A DNA stretch of 64,000 bases from Lachnospiraceae bacterium (GTDB taxonomy: Bacteria; Bacillota; Clostridia; Lachnospirales; Lachnospiraceae), in the NCBI GenBank assembly GCA_017548765.1, contig JAFYZH010000092.1, positions 1 through 64,000 of the forward strand, in the 5' to 3' direction. Below, piece by piece: positions 1-7,304 of this stretch; within the stretch, counting starts at the first letter, position 1; every line of letters begins with the position of its first letter. The position numbers were made by a program, and so were the translations under genes. The notes under the pieces were generated by a model. It was not told the DNA's origin. It made no database searches and saw nothing but the letters and a program-made list of their open reading frames with translations.

Positions 1-970
1 GATCCACAGCTTGACCCGGTATGCACTTACCGGAACACCGATCGAGAACCGCCTGAGCGAACTTTGGAGCATCTTTTCGTTCCTGATGCCGGGGTATTTG
101 TATGATTATTCCGAATTCCGCGATCGCTTTGAGATGCCCATTGTGAAGGATGATGACATGAAGACGGCAGATAAACTCCGCGCGATGATCGCACCGTTCA
201 TTTTGCGGCGTCGGAAGAAAGACGTGCTTCCTGAACTTCCCGATAAGCTTGAAGAGACAGTATTCGTCCGTCTGGAAGGAGAGCAGCGCAAACTATACGA
301 TGCCTGGACGGCCCGGCTTCTCGAACAGCTGTCCGGCCAGAGCGACGAGGCGTACGCGCAGAATAAGATCGAGATCTTGTCGCAGCTTCTGCGTCTTCGT
401 CAGATCTGCTGTTCCCCCGATCTGGTCTATGAAGACTACAAAGGGGGCAATGCGAAACTCGATGCTTGTATGGAATATATCCAGCAGGCCCTCGAGGGTG
501 GCCATAAAATGCTCATATTCAGCCAATTCACTTCGATGCTGGAGATTATCGCCGAACGCCTAAAAGCCGAAAATAGGGCATTTTATCGCATTACAGGGGA
601 TACTCCGAAGCAGGAGCGGGCTGACTTGGTCGAAAAGTTCCAGGATGAGACGCAAAATGACACCCGGATCTTCCTGATCTCGCTGAAAGCGGGCGGCACC
701 GGCCTGAACCTGACGGCGGCTGATATCGTGATCCATTATGATCCCTGGTGGAACCTTTCGGTCCAGAACCAGGCCACCGACCGTACGCATCGCATCGGCC
801 AGAATAACGTTGTATCGGTATTCCGCCTGATCACGGAAAACACGATCGAAGAGAATATCTTAAGACTGCAGCAGGCGAAGGGAGACCTGGCAGAGAGGAT
901 CCTGGATACCGAGAAGGCATCCTTCGGGAATCTCACCCGCGAGGAACTTTTGGAACTGCTCAGGTCCTGA
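1..970 (+). CDS. SNF2-family helicase, C-terminal part (5' end outside window)
   Basis: The reading frame is open from the first bases of the window, so this is the last ~320 residues of a longer gene. It covers the end of the first RecA-like lobe (ALTGTPIENRLSELWSIFSF, motif III region) and the whole second lobe, with helicase motifs V and VI visible as LKAGGTGLNLTAAD and QATDRTHRIGQ. These are signatures of SNF2/Rad54-type, DNA-stimulated ATPases that move along double-stranded DNA without unwinding it. Bacterial members of about 1000 residues often carry an N-terminal SWIM or other domain, which cannot be judged here. The target is unknown. The gene ends at TGA 968-970 and is followed at once by a strong terminator. 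The methionine at 11 is a TTG inside the gene, not a real start. Confidence 0.9.
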   Translation, partial: IHSLTRYALTGTPIENRLSELWSIFSFLMPGYLYDYSEFRDRFEMPIVKDDDMKTADKLRAMIAPFILRRRKKDVLPELPDKLEETVFVRLEGEQRKLYDAWTARLLEQLSGQSDEAYAQNKIEILSQLLRLRQICCSPDLVYEDYKGGNAKLDACMEYIQQALEGGHKMLIFSQFTSMLEIIAERLKAENRAFYRITGDTPKQERADLVEKFQDETQNDTRIFLISLKAGGTGLNLTAADIVIHYDPWWNLSVQNQATDRTHRIGQNNVVSVFRLITENTIEENILRLQQAKGDLAERILDTEKASFGNLTREELLELLRS

Positions 971-980
971 TAAATAAGAA

Positions 981-1012
981 CCGGAAGCTCGTGATGAGCT
1001 TCCGGCTTTTTT
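981..1012. terminator. bidirectional intrinsic terminator between SNF2 gene and lexA
   Basis: A perfect 10-bp stem (981-990 with 996-1005) with a 5-base loop is followed by a run of T at 1007-1012. It starts 10 bases after the SNF2 stop. Read on the minus strand, the same hairpin lies just beyond the lexA stop codon and is followed by a T-rich stretch, so it can end both convergent transcripts. Confidence 0.85.
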
Positions 1013-1622
1013 AAAATATCCGAAATAATCCTACGACTTTTCCGAGGATCGTACATTCTTTCACCAGGATCGGTTCCATGGAATCATTTTCCGGCTGGAG
1101 TCGATAGCGGTTCTTCTCTTTGTAGAAAGTCTTTACCGTCGCTTCGTTGTCGATCAGAGCCACGACTACATCCCCGTTTTCAGCGGTGGGAGTGGAGGAG
1201 ACGATTACTTGGTCGCCGTTGTGTATCCCGATATTGATCATGCTGTCGCCTTTGACTTTCAGCATGAATAAGGTGCCGGTATGGGGCAATGCATCACTGT
1301 TTACGGAGAAATATCCTTCGATGTTCTGCTCAGCCAGGATCGGGACACCAGCGGCAACACGTCCGATCAATGGGATATGCACGATATTCGAGCGCAGTTC
1401 TTTGTCATTTAGGATCTCAATCGCGCGGTTTTTACCGGTACCGCGGCGAATATAGCCCTTCTTCTCCAACGTTTCCAAATGACCGAAAACAGTGGAAGTG
1501 GAGCTTAGTTCTAAATCATCGCAGATCTCGCGGACCGATGGCGCATAACCGTTTCGACGAGTGAATTCGGTCAAATATTCATAGACGCGCTGCTGTTTCG
1601 CTGTCAGTTTTTCATTTTCCAT
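1011..1622 (-). CDS. lexA: LexA SOS repressor
   Basis: Transcriptional repressor of the DNA-damage (SOS) response; it self-cleaves when stimulated by RecA filaments. With the chosen start it has 203 residues, the normal LexA length. Residues 1-70 form the winged-helix DNA-binding domain (SVREICDDLELSSTSTVFGH). The self-cleavage site is Ala91-Gly92 (RVAAGVPILAEQ), and the catalytic dyad is Ser127 in VKGDSM and Lys164 in ATVKTFY. The start at ATG 1622 is preferred because GAGG (1630-1633) lies 7 bases upstream; the in-frame TTG at 1628 would sit almost on the ribosome-binding site. It lies 36 bases downstream of glmS on the same strand and is probably co-transcribed. I do not see the Firmicutes LexA box (CGAAC-N4-GTTCG type) immediately upstream, so local autoregulation is not evident. 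Confidence 0.95.
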   Translation of the reverse strand: MENEKLTAKQQRVYEYLTEFTRRNGYAPSVREICDDLELSSTSTVFGHLETLEKKGYIRRGTGKNRAIEILNDKELRSNIVHIPLIGRVAAGVPILAEQNIEGYFSVNSDALPHTGTLFMLKVKGDSMINIGIHNGDQVIVSSTPTAENGDVVVALIDNEATVKTFYKEKNRYRLQPENDSMEPILVKECTILGKVVGLFRIF

Positions 1623-1658
1623 AGACAAACCTCAGTTCACTCTCAGAAACGGGATCAT

Positions 1659-3500
1659 TTATTCAACAGTTACGGATTTAGCGAGATTTCTGGGCATATC
1701 CACATCCAGTCCGCGTGCATCAGCCGCATAGTAAGCGATCAGTTGCAGGATAGCGGAAGTGGGAAAGACGGAGAAAACATCCTCAGTCTCGGGAATGGTC
1801 AGCTTCATCTTGCAAATGTCCTTATCGACAACGGTCTGTTCTTCCAGGATCAGGATCACATAAGCGCCGCGGGCATTTACCTCGCGGATGTTGGAGATCG
1901 TCTTGGAGAAAACCGTGCGCTGGGTCGCAACGGCGATCACGGGGACCTTATCGGTAATGAGAGCGATGGTTCCGTGCTTCAGTTCACCGGCTGCATAAGC
2001 CTCAGCGTGGATATAGGAGATCTCCTTAAGCTTCAGCGAGCCTTCCAGTGAGAGCGAATAGTCATTACCGCGGCCGATAAAGAACGCGTCTTTCGCTTTC
2101 TTCAGGTATTTCGCTGCCTTGCGGACGGGCTCCTGGTTATCCAGGATGCTCTTGATCTGCGCAGGAACCTGCTCGAGATCATGGATAAACTGTTTCGCAG
2201 CCTTAATGGTGATCTTTTTATTTGCCAGTGCGATGCGGCAACCGATCAGATACAGGGTCGCGATCTGCACGGTGTAAGCCTTTGTGCTAGCTACGGCGAT
2301 CTCCGGACCTGCATAGGTGTAAACAACGTAGTCGCTTTCACGGGCAATGCTGGACCCTTGTACATTGACCACGGACAGGGTAGTAGCGCCATAACGCTTC
2401 GAGAGGCGGAGTGCCTCTAAGGTATCGATCGTTTCGCCGGACTGGGAAATGGCGATCACGAGCGTATGATTATCGATGATCGGGTCCTGATAACGGAATT
2501 CCGAAGCGATATTTACCGTAACGGGAATACGGATCAGCGGTTCGACCATGGCTTTGAAGACCATGCCGGCGTGCATAGCGGTACCGCAGGCCACGATCTG
2601 GATGCTCTTTAGGCCTTTAAAGATGTCGTCGGGCACATTGTCGTTAGCGAGAGAGGGGAGACCGTCTGCGATACGGCCGTGGATCGTTGCTGCGATCACA
2701 TCCGGCTGTTCCATGATCTCTTTCATCATATAGTGCTTATAACCGCCTTTTTGTGCGGCAGAAAGGTCCCAATCGACGGTCAGATATTCCGGTGTGTACT
2801 TATGACCACGCATATCCTCGATATACATGGAGTTTTTGCCAAGTGTAACGATGTGGTTTTCCGGAACGACGAAGTATTTATTTGTGTATTTGATGAGTGC
2901 AGTGATATCCGAGGAAATGAATGCGCCGTCGTCGCAAAGCGTAGCGACCAGCGGGCTGACACTGCGGATCGCGTAGATCTCGTCGGATTTGCTGTCTTCC
3001 GAGTCTTCCTCGACAAACATGATACAGAAAGCGTAGGTTCCGATAAACTCCTTTACGGCCTTACGGATCGCTTCCTTGGGATTTCCCTTGTAATATGCGT
3101 CAAAAACCGCTGCAGCGATCTCTGTGTCGGTCTGGGTCTTCAATTTGCCTTTGAGACCGAACTTTTCTACGAGTTCGCGGTGGTTTTCGATAATTCCGTT
3201 GTGTAGCAATACGACACGACCGAAGGTATGCGGGTGCGCATTGACCTCGCAAACACCACCATGCGTAGCCCAGCGTGTATGGCCGATACCACAGGTGGAA
3301 GTAACATCTGCGAGCTCAGGCAGACGATCCTTCAGTTTAGCGACTTTACCGACTTCCTTGATCACACGGTAGGTGCCGGTCTTGCTGTCTTTAACAGCGA
3401 TACCTGCGCTGTCATAACCACGATATTCCAAACGCTCCAGACCTTCGATGAGAAGACCGGGAGCCATCAGATTTCCATTGTAACCGATGATACCACACAT
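1659..3500 (-). CDS. glmS: glutamine--fructose-6-phosphate aminotransferase (isomerizing)
   Basis: Makes glucosamine-6-phosphate from fructose-6-phosphate and glutamine, the first committed step to UDP-GlcNAc and the cell wall. The 613-residue protein starts MCGIIGYNGN, so Cys2 becomes the N-terminal nucleophile of the class II glutamine amidotransferase domain (about residues 2-230, with CGIGHTRWATHG). Two SIS isomerase domains follow (CGTAMHAGMVF, ISQSGETIDTLEALR, IGRGNDYSLSLEGSLKLKE), and the end is the conserved PRNLAKSVTVE. Ribosome-binding site GGAGAA lies 8 bases from the ATG. A candidate promoter sits about 80 bases upstream. No glmS ribozyme core is recognisable in the leader, so control by glucosamine-6-phosphate self-cleavage is not supported here. 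Confidence 0.97.
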   Translation of the reverse strand: MCGIIGYNGNLMAPGLLIEGLERLEYRGYDSAGIAVKDSKTGTYRVIKEVGKVAKLKDRLPELADVTSTCGIGHTRWATHGGVCEVNAHPHTFGRVVLLHNGIIENHRELVEKFGLKGKLKTQTDTEIAAAVFDAYYKGNPKEAIRKAVKEFIGTYAFCIMFVEEDSEDSKSDEIYAIRSVSPLVATLCDDGAFISSDITALIKYTNKYFVVPENHIVTLGKNSMYIEDMRGHKYTPEYLTVDWDLSAAQKGGYKHYMMKEIMEQPDVIAATIHGRIADGLPSLANDNVPDDIFKGLKSIQIVACGTAMHAGMVFKAMVEPLIRIPVTVNIASEFRYQDPIIDNHTLVIAISQSGETIDTLEALRLSKRYGATTLSVVNVQGSSIARESDYVVYTYAGPEIAVASTKAYTVQIATLYLIGCRIALANKKITIKAAKQFIHDLEQVPAQIKSILDNQEPVRKAAKYLKKAKDAFFIGRGNDYSLSLEGSLKLKEISYIHAEAYAAGELKHGTIALITDKVPVIAVATQRTVFSKTISNIREVNARGAYVILILEEQTVVDKDICKMKLTIPETEDVFSVFPTSAILQLIAYYAADARGLDVDMPRNLAKSVTVE

Positions 3501-3577
3501 ATTGAGTTCTCCTTGAATAATATATTAAAAGCGATGCACTAAGTTGCATCATTGAAATAATCGTAAAACACGTTGAT

Positions 3578-3606
3578 ATATTATCACAGAAGAGGGTAAA
3601 ATGCAA
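3578..3606 (-). promoter_or_regulatory. candidate SigA promoter for glmS-lexA
   Basis: On the minus strand TTGCAT (-35, 3601-3606) and TAATAT (-10, 3578-3583) are separated by 17 bases. The -10 matches only four of six consensus bases; an overlapping GATAAT with a 15-base spacer is an alternative. It leaves a leader of about 70 bases. Confidence 0.4.
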
Positions 3607-3644
3607 GCAATAAGAGGCTAGGGCAGGCCCATCTGACCGACAGG

Positions 3645-3680
3645 CAACTATTCGCGAAACTCAAGTTTAACGAATAGTTG
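3645..3680. repeat. 36-bp palindrome made of two inverted copies of CAACTATTCGTTAAACTTG
   Basis: Fifteen of 18 symmetric base pairs match. The right half (3662-3680) is, on the minus strand, exactly CAACTATTCGTTAAACTTG. The left half (3645-3665) is a variant with CG in place of TT and two extra bases. The symmetry and size fit a protein-binding site (dimeric regulator or recombinase) rather than a terminator: there is no T-tract and it sits between two divergent genes. Confidence 0.75.
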
Positions 3681-3752
3681 ACATAAGGGACATGGCTGAA
3701 TATAGGTTTATGGCCCCAATAACCCTGTTTTTTCGGAAAATATGCTCTCCTG

Positions 3753-3771
3753 CAACTATTCGTTAAACTTG
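3753..3771 (+). repeat. third exact copy of the 19-bp motif, abutting the ttcA promoter
   Basis: CAACTATTCGTTAAACTTG on the plus strand, identical over 19 bases to the inverted right half of the palindrome 91 bases upstream. Its last three bases overlap the -35 hexamer at 3769-3774, as expected for an operator or activator site controlling the rightward genes. Confidence 0.75.
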
Positions 3772-3797
3772 TAATATGTACCTGCCCATGATATACT
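3769..3797 (+). promoter_or_regulatory. SigA-type promoter for the ttcA-like gene
   Basis: TTGTAA (3769-3774), a 17-base spacer and TATACT (3792-3797), about 100 bases before the start codon at 3897. The 19-bp repeat overlaps the -35. Confidence 0.65.
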
Positions 3798-3896
3798 ACT
3801 CTCAGAGCGTTTTTCAGAGTCTTCAGACATATATTTTCACGTCGAAACTCACAAAAATATGCTCATCACATTTCAATATTCCCACGAGGTTTTCTC

Positions 3897-4637
3897 ATGA
3901 CACTTCAACGTCTATTAAGTTATACGCGTAGTGCAGTCGATCTTTATCATCTGATCGATGACGGCGACAAGATCGCCATCGGTATATCCGGCGGCAAGGA
4001 CTCATTAACTTTGCTGTATGCGCTGCACGGCCTCAAACGGTTTTATCCTAAACATTTTGACATCGTAGCGATCACCGTAGATCTCGGCCTACCGGACTTC
4101 GACACATCAAAGATCGCCGCTTTGTGCGAAAAACTCGATGTACCATACCATGTTGTTAAAACCGACATCTACCAGATCATTTTCGATCAGCGCAAAGAAA
4201 CAAATCCCTGTTCGCTTTGTGCTAAAATGCGCAAAGGTGCGCTCAACGACGAGATCAAGCGTCTGGGCTGTAATAAAGTGGCCTACGCACATCATGTCGA
4301 TGACATCATCGAGACTTTCCTGATGTCTCTGATCTTTGAAGGCCGCCTGAATACATTTGCCCCGAACACCTACCTGGACCGCATGGACCTGCATGTCATC
4401 CGACCGCTCATCTATGTGGAAGAAAGAGAAATTGTTGCTTTCAAGAAAAAATACGATCTTCCCGTCGTTAAGGCAAAATGTCCTGCTGATGGCTTTACCA
4501 AGCGTGAAACCATGAAACAACTGGTGAAGTCTCTGGAGGCAGAAAATCCGCGTATCCGCAGCTGCCTGTTTTCGGCCATTGAGCACGGAAATCTAAAGGG
4601 CTGGGAAACCGATCCGGACTATAAGGGCAGATTATAG
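3897..4637 (+). CDS. ttcA: TtcA-family tRNA 2-thiocytidine synthetase
   Basis: Predicted to thiolate a tRNA base (C32 in the characterised TtcA enzymes) using ATP and an iron-sulfur cluster. The 246-residue protein has the PP-loop ATP-pyrophosphatase signature SGGKDS at 31-36. The cysteines expected to hold the cluster are visible: C105 and C108 in NPCSLC and C195 in KAKCPADGF. It also has the family HHVDDIIETFLMSLIFEGR segment. Ribosome-binding site GAGG lies 7 bases before the ATG. It lies 79 bases upstream of the recombinase gene and is divergent from glmS. The exact base modified in Firmicutes homologues is inferred, not shown; a related sulfur-transfer role on another tRNA position is the main alternative. 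Confidence 0.85.
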   Translation: MTLQRLLSYTRSAVDLYHLIDDGDKIAIGISGGKDSLTLLYALHGLKRFYPKHFDIVAITVDLGLPDFDTSKIAALCEKLDVPYHVVKTDIYQIIFDQRKETNPCSLCAKMRKGALNDEIKRLGCNKVAYAHHVDDIIETFLMSLIFEGRLNTFAPNTYLDRMDLHVIRPLIYVEEREIVAFKKKYDLPVVKAKCPADGFTKRETMKQLVKSLEAENPRIRSCLFSAIEHGNLKGWETDPDYKGRL

Positions 4638-4647
4638 CCTCGCGTTT

Positions 4648-4675
4648 TTGGATATATAAGCATTGATTATATTAT
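4648..4675 (+). promoter_or_regulatory. candidate promoter for the tyrosine recombinase
   Basis: TTGGAT (4648-4653), a 16-base spacer and TATTAT (4670-4675), 42 bases before the ATG at 4717. The spacer is one base short of optimal, so read-through from the ttcA-like gene may matter more. Confidence 0.4.
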
Positions 4676-4716
4676 CGAAAACCCTTGATTTTACAAGCTT
4701 TTGAAAGGATCCATCC

Positions 4717-5763
4717 ATGAAATACGCAGATATCAAAAACCGTGAAAACGTATTAAAACTCCGAGAATTGACCGCTCCTCTCCCGCCGTTCGTCATGGAT
4801 TTCTTCCGTGGCATCGAGCACAAAACGGCCACGCGTACACGTATCGCCTATGCTTACGATCTTAATGTTTTCTTCCGCTTCCTGGTCAATGAACCCACGC
4901 CCCTTCAGGGTCGTGAGATCTCTTCCATCCAGGTTGAAGAACTCGATAAGATCCGCGCACTTGAGCTGGAACAATATATTGAATACATCAAATACTATAA
5001 GAGCGACGAGGACGATACCGAGCATGTGAACGGTGCCCGCGGCATCAAACGCAAGATCGCGTCCATCAAATCGTTCTACAAGTATTTCTACCATATGGAG
5101 ATGATCAAAACAAATCCGGCGGAGCTTATCGAGATGCCGAAACTCACGGAGAAAACGATCATCCGCCTCGATCCGGATGAGGTCGCTATGCTTTTGGACA
5201 CCATCGAGGGCGGCGAGGAACTTACCGCAAAGCAGCAGGAATACCACAAAAAGACGGTGACCCGTGACCTCGCTCTCATCACTCTCCTGCTCGGCACCGG
5301 CATCCGTGTTTCCGAATGTGTCGGTCTGAATATGAAGGATGTCGATTTTAAAAACGGTTGTATATCCATCATCCGAAAAGGTGGTAAAGAGGCCAATGTC
5401 TACTTCGGAGACGAGGTCGACAACGCATTGGCCATGTATATGGAACAGCGGGAAGGAATGATCCCATGTACCGGTCATGAGGAAGCCCTCTTTTTGTCGC
5501 TCCAGTTAAAGCGCATGAGCGTACGTTCCGTCGAGAACCTCGTAAAAAAGTATGCTTCGATCGTCAATCCGATCAAGCCGATCACCCCTCACAAACTGCG
5601 CAGTACTTATGGCACCAATCTCTACAGAGAAACGGGCGACATCTACCTCGTCGCGGACGTTTTAGGCCACTCCGATGTAAACACCACCCGTAAGCACTAT
5701 GCAGCCACCGATGAAGACCAACGTCGGCTTGCAAGAAATAAAGTAAAACTGAGAAAAGACTAA
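4717..5763 (+). CDS. Xer-like tyrosine recombinase
   Basis: Site-specific recombinase of the lambda integrase/Xer family. At 348 residues it is slightly longer than XerC/XerD (about 300). The N-terminal SAM-like core-binding domain covers about residues 20-135 and the catalytic domain about 145-345. All expected catalytic residues are present: Arg197 (GTGIRVSE), Lys221 (IIRKGGK), His292 and Arg295 (PHKLRST), His318 (LGHSDV) and the nucleophile Tyr328 (RKHYAA). The insertion at 95-108 (an acidic stretch) is unusual for XerC/D. It stands among housekeeping genes with no phage genes nearby, which favours a chromosomal Xer role (chromosome dimer resolution) or a solo recombinase over a prophage integrase. 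Its target is unknown; the 36-bp palindrome 1 kb upstream is one candidate. Confidence 0.9.
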   Translation: MKYADIKNRENVLKLRELTAPLPPFVMDFFRGIEHKTATRTRIAYAYDLNVFFRFLVNEPTPLQGREISSIQVEELDKIRALELEQYIEYIKYYKSDEDDTEHVNGARGIKRKIASIKSFYKYFYHMEMIKTNPAELIEMPKLTEKTIIRLDPDEVAMLLDTIEGGEELTAKQQEYHKKTVTRDLALITLLLGTGIRVSECVGLNMKDVDFKNGCISIIRKGGKEANVYFGDEVDNALAMYMEQREGMIPCTGHEEALFLSLQLKRMSVRSVENLVKKYASIVNPIKPITPHKLRSTYGTNLYRETGDIYLVADVLGHSDVNTTRKHYAATDEDQRRLARNKVKLRKD

Positions 5764-5767
5764 ATGA

Positions 5768-5802
5768 AAAACACGCCGGACCACACTGGTCCGGCGTGTT
5801 TA
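5768..5802. terminator. bidirectional terminator between recombinase and secreted protein gene
   Basis: Thirteen-bp GC-rich stem (5770-5782 with 5788-5800) and a 5-base loop. Read on the minus strand it is followed by a run of five T, so it best terminates the minus-strand gene at 5842-6669; on the plus strand the tail is weaker. Confidence 0.75.
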
Positions 5803-5841
5803 GTTACTCAAGATGCACCGTGGGTTGCTGTGAATCATGTC

Positions 5842-6669
5842 TTATTTGATCGTAAACGTCAGGGATTCTGAAGCCGTTTCATGGTAAAACGCTCCTTTTG
5901 CCGTAACTGTAAGCGTATAAGTTCCGGCATCCAAGGATCCAAACTTCAGATAGATTTTCTGTCCATTTACCGCCTTATTAAGCGCACATTCCTTTAAATT
6001 CACATAGGTCGTATCGGGATAGATCGTCTGATCATATACTTTCGACCCGTTAGATTTTTTAACCACTAAATTAATGGATGAAACCTTTCTACCTGCGAAA
6101 ACGATACCGTTTAAGTTCGCTGACTTCCCTTTCTGAAGCGTGATATTCGATGAGCGCTTTCCATCGATCGAGAGTCTTCGGATAGTAACCGGAGTATTCT
6201 CATCAGAAATTGTAAACTCGAGCGACTTTGTGATCGGTACATGCCCAACACTCCACGCCTTAATATAGAGCGTATACTTTCCCGAAGCCATATTCCCGAA
6301 TCTGATATAATCGGTTGAACCATTCACGGATTTGTTTATGGCAGTCTCTTTCAGATTGATCGACTTGGAATCTGTATCAATAAGTTTTTTATAGACAGGT
6401 TCACCCCATCTGTTATTAATCTGAGCATATACATTGTAGATAGTATAAGATGATTTTATCGTTCCCATCAAGTTAGCTGAATAGCCCTTCGGGAGCACAA
6501 CATTGTAGTTATCGCCTTCGATCGTAAGATTATCAATACTAAAGGCTACAGCTTCAACCGTTTCATCACCCATTACGGGCAATAGCGTCAGTACCATAAA
6601 GAACGCTAATAAGGCGTTTCGTATACGCTTGAAAAGCGATCTTTCCAGATGCTTTGTTGTGTTTTTCAT
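5842..6669 (-). CDS. secreted protein with two tandem Ig-like/beta-sandwich repeats
   Basis: I do not recognise a named family. The 275-residue protein has a long, basic N-region and a hydrophobic core (LLAFFMVLTLLPVMG, about 19-33) typical of a Sec signal peptide, cleaved around 40. The rest is two similar domains of about 115 residues each. Both contain an opening 'SID' strand, a 'KG.SANL.G' segment, a 'Y..L...' strand ending in 'NLKE.A.NK.VNG', a 'RFG' or 'KFG' motif, and 'SGKYTL' or 'AGTYTL' before a closing 'FTI'. Such alternating beta-strand domains are common as adhesive or carbohydrate-facing modules on secreted hydrolases, but no catalytic domain is present here. Ribosome-binding site GGAGG lies 9 bases before the ATG. 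The gene has its own terminators on both sides, so it is monocistronic. Function is unknown. Confidence 0.7.
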   Translation of the reverse strand: MKNTTKHLERSLFKRIRNALLAFFMVLTLLPVMGDETVEAVAFSIDNLTIEGDNYNVVLPKGYSANLMGTIKSSYTIYNVYAQINNRWGEPVYKKLIDTDSKSINLKETAINKSVNGSTDYIRFGNMASGKYTLYIKAWSVGHVPITKSLEFTISDENTPVTIRRLSIDGKRSSNITLQKGKSANLNGIVFAGRKVSSINLVVKKSNGSKVYDQTIYPDTTYVNLKECALNKAVNGQKIYLKFGSLDAGTYTLTVTAKGAFYHETASESLTFTIK

Positions 6670-6793
6670 TGCAACATACCTCCATTATTCTCCTACTTCC
6701 GTCCCACGCCGGAAAATATAATAATGCGCTTATACGCATTACATTTGAAATTGGATCTCTGTCACATACGCAGAGTTTGATCTGCACACATAT

Positions 6794-6821
6794 ATTGTAA
6801 TGACTGCCCGTTTCAGCCCAA
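6794..6821 (-). promoter_or_regulatory. candidate promoter for the secreted repeat protein
   Basis: Minus-strand TTGGGC (6816-6821), a 16-base spacer and TACAAT (6794-6799), about 125 bases before the start codon. A short inverted repeat (AATGCG..CGCATT) lies in the leader. Confidence 0.3.
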
Positions 6822-6852
6822 TATCACACAGCAATAATATACCATAGAACAA

Positions 6853-6887
6853 ACAAAAAAGCAAGGAATTATTAATCTTCCTTGCTT
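6853..6887 (-). terminator. intrinsic terminator of the ylm/lsp operon
   Basis: Perfect 10-bp stem (6878-6887 with 6859-6868), a 9-base loop and six T on the minus strand. The 5' arm overlaps the last codons and stop of the thioesterase gene. Confidence 0.85.
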
Positions 6888-7294
6888 AAGCTTTGCAGCA
6901 GTTCATGAAACTCCGGATAGATCTTCTTGACGATCACCGGACGTCCATCAGGATCGATGAAGCAATGTGTCGAATCTCCTTTCGCACACAACTCTCCTGT
7001 CGCCTTATTGTAGAACTCATAGCCGACATGCAGACGGATACCTGTGAACTCCAGGATCCGCGTGCGCATCTCGACGATATCGTCGTAATGCATGCTCCGC
7101 ATATATTTACAGTTCACGTCGACCACAGGGGAAATGAGTCCGTTTTTTTCAAGCATGTCGAAGGGCCAGCCGATCTCTTTCAGTAAGGCTGTGCGGGCCT
7201 CTTCCATCCAGCGGATATAATTCGAATGATGTACGACCTTCATCTGGTCGGTCTCATAATAATGTACCATGTGTTCGTAAGTAAAGATCTTCAT
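6872..7294 (-). CDS. YbgC/FadM-type acyl-CoA thioesterase
   Basis: Small hot-dog-fold thioesterase of 140 residues. The N-terminal signature YYETDQMKVVHHSNYIRWME matches the YbgC/4-hydroxybenzoyl-CoA thioesterase group, in which the Asp of this motif is the catalytic acid. It is expected to hydrolyse short or medium acyl-CoA or acyl-ACP thioesters in the cytoplasm; the substrate cannot be read from the sequence. It is the last gene of a minus-strand operon, 10 bases after rluD, and ends in a strong terminator. In this position it may act in membrane lipid turnover, which is inference. Confidence 0.85.
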   Translation of the reverse strand: MKIFTYEHMVHYYETDQMKVVHHSNYIRWMEEARTALLKEIGWPFDMLEKNGLISPVVDVNCKYMRSMHYDDIVEMRTRILEFTGIRLHVGYEFYNKATGELCAKGDSTHCFIDPDGRPVIVKKIYPEFHELLQSLSKED

Positions 7295-7304
7295 TTTAAT
7301 TTCC

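Larger units (their letters stand above)
3501..3896. other. 396-base divergent intergenic region glmS / ttcA-like
   Basis: The only stretch over 300 bases without a gene. From left to right it holds the glmS leader with a short inverted repeat (3536-3550), a candidate glmS promoter (3578-3606), a 36-bp imperfect palindrome built from two copies of a 19-bp motif (3645-3680), a third exact copy (3753-3771) next to the -35 of a rightward promoter (3769-3797), and the leader of the TtcA-like gene. I see no small ORF with a ribosome-binding site and no recognisable structured RNA. Confidence 0.7.

Noticed and set aside
2548..3542. Plus-strand ORFs inside glmS and other long antisense frames (e.g. 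7389-8351, 22834-23886, 24636-25724)
   Set aside because: They are shadows of real genes on the other strand: no ribosome-binding sites and no protein-like motifs.
3501..3660. glmS ribozyme / riboswitch upstream of glmS
   Set aside because: The leader is short (candidate promoter ~80 bases upstream) and I cannot find the conserved ribozyme core on the minus strand.
3645..3680. Calling the palindrome a dif site outright
   Set aside because: It does not match known Firmicutes dif beyond a GTTAAA-type half, and a third copy exists at a promoter. Kept as a hypothesis only.
4717..5763. Prophage or integrative element integrase
   Set aside because: All neighbours are core genes; there are no phage genes, tRNA gene or att-like direct repeats flanking it.
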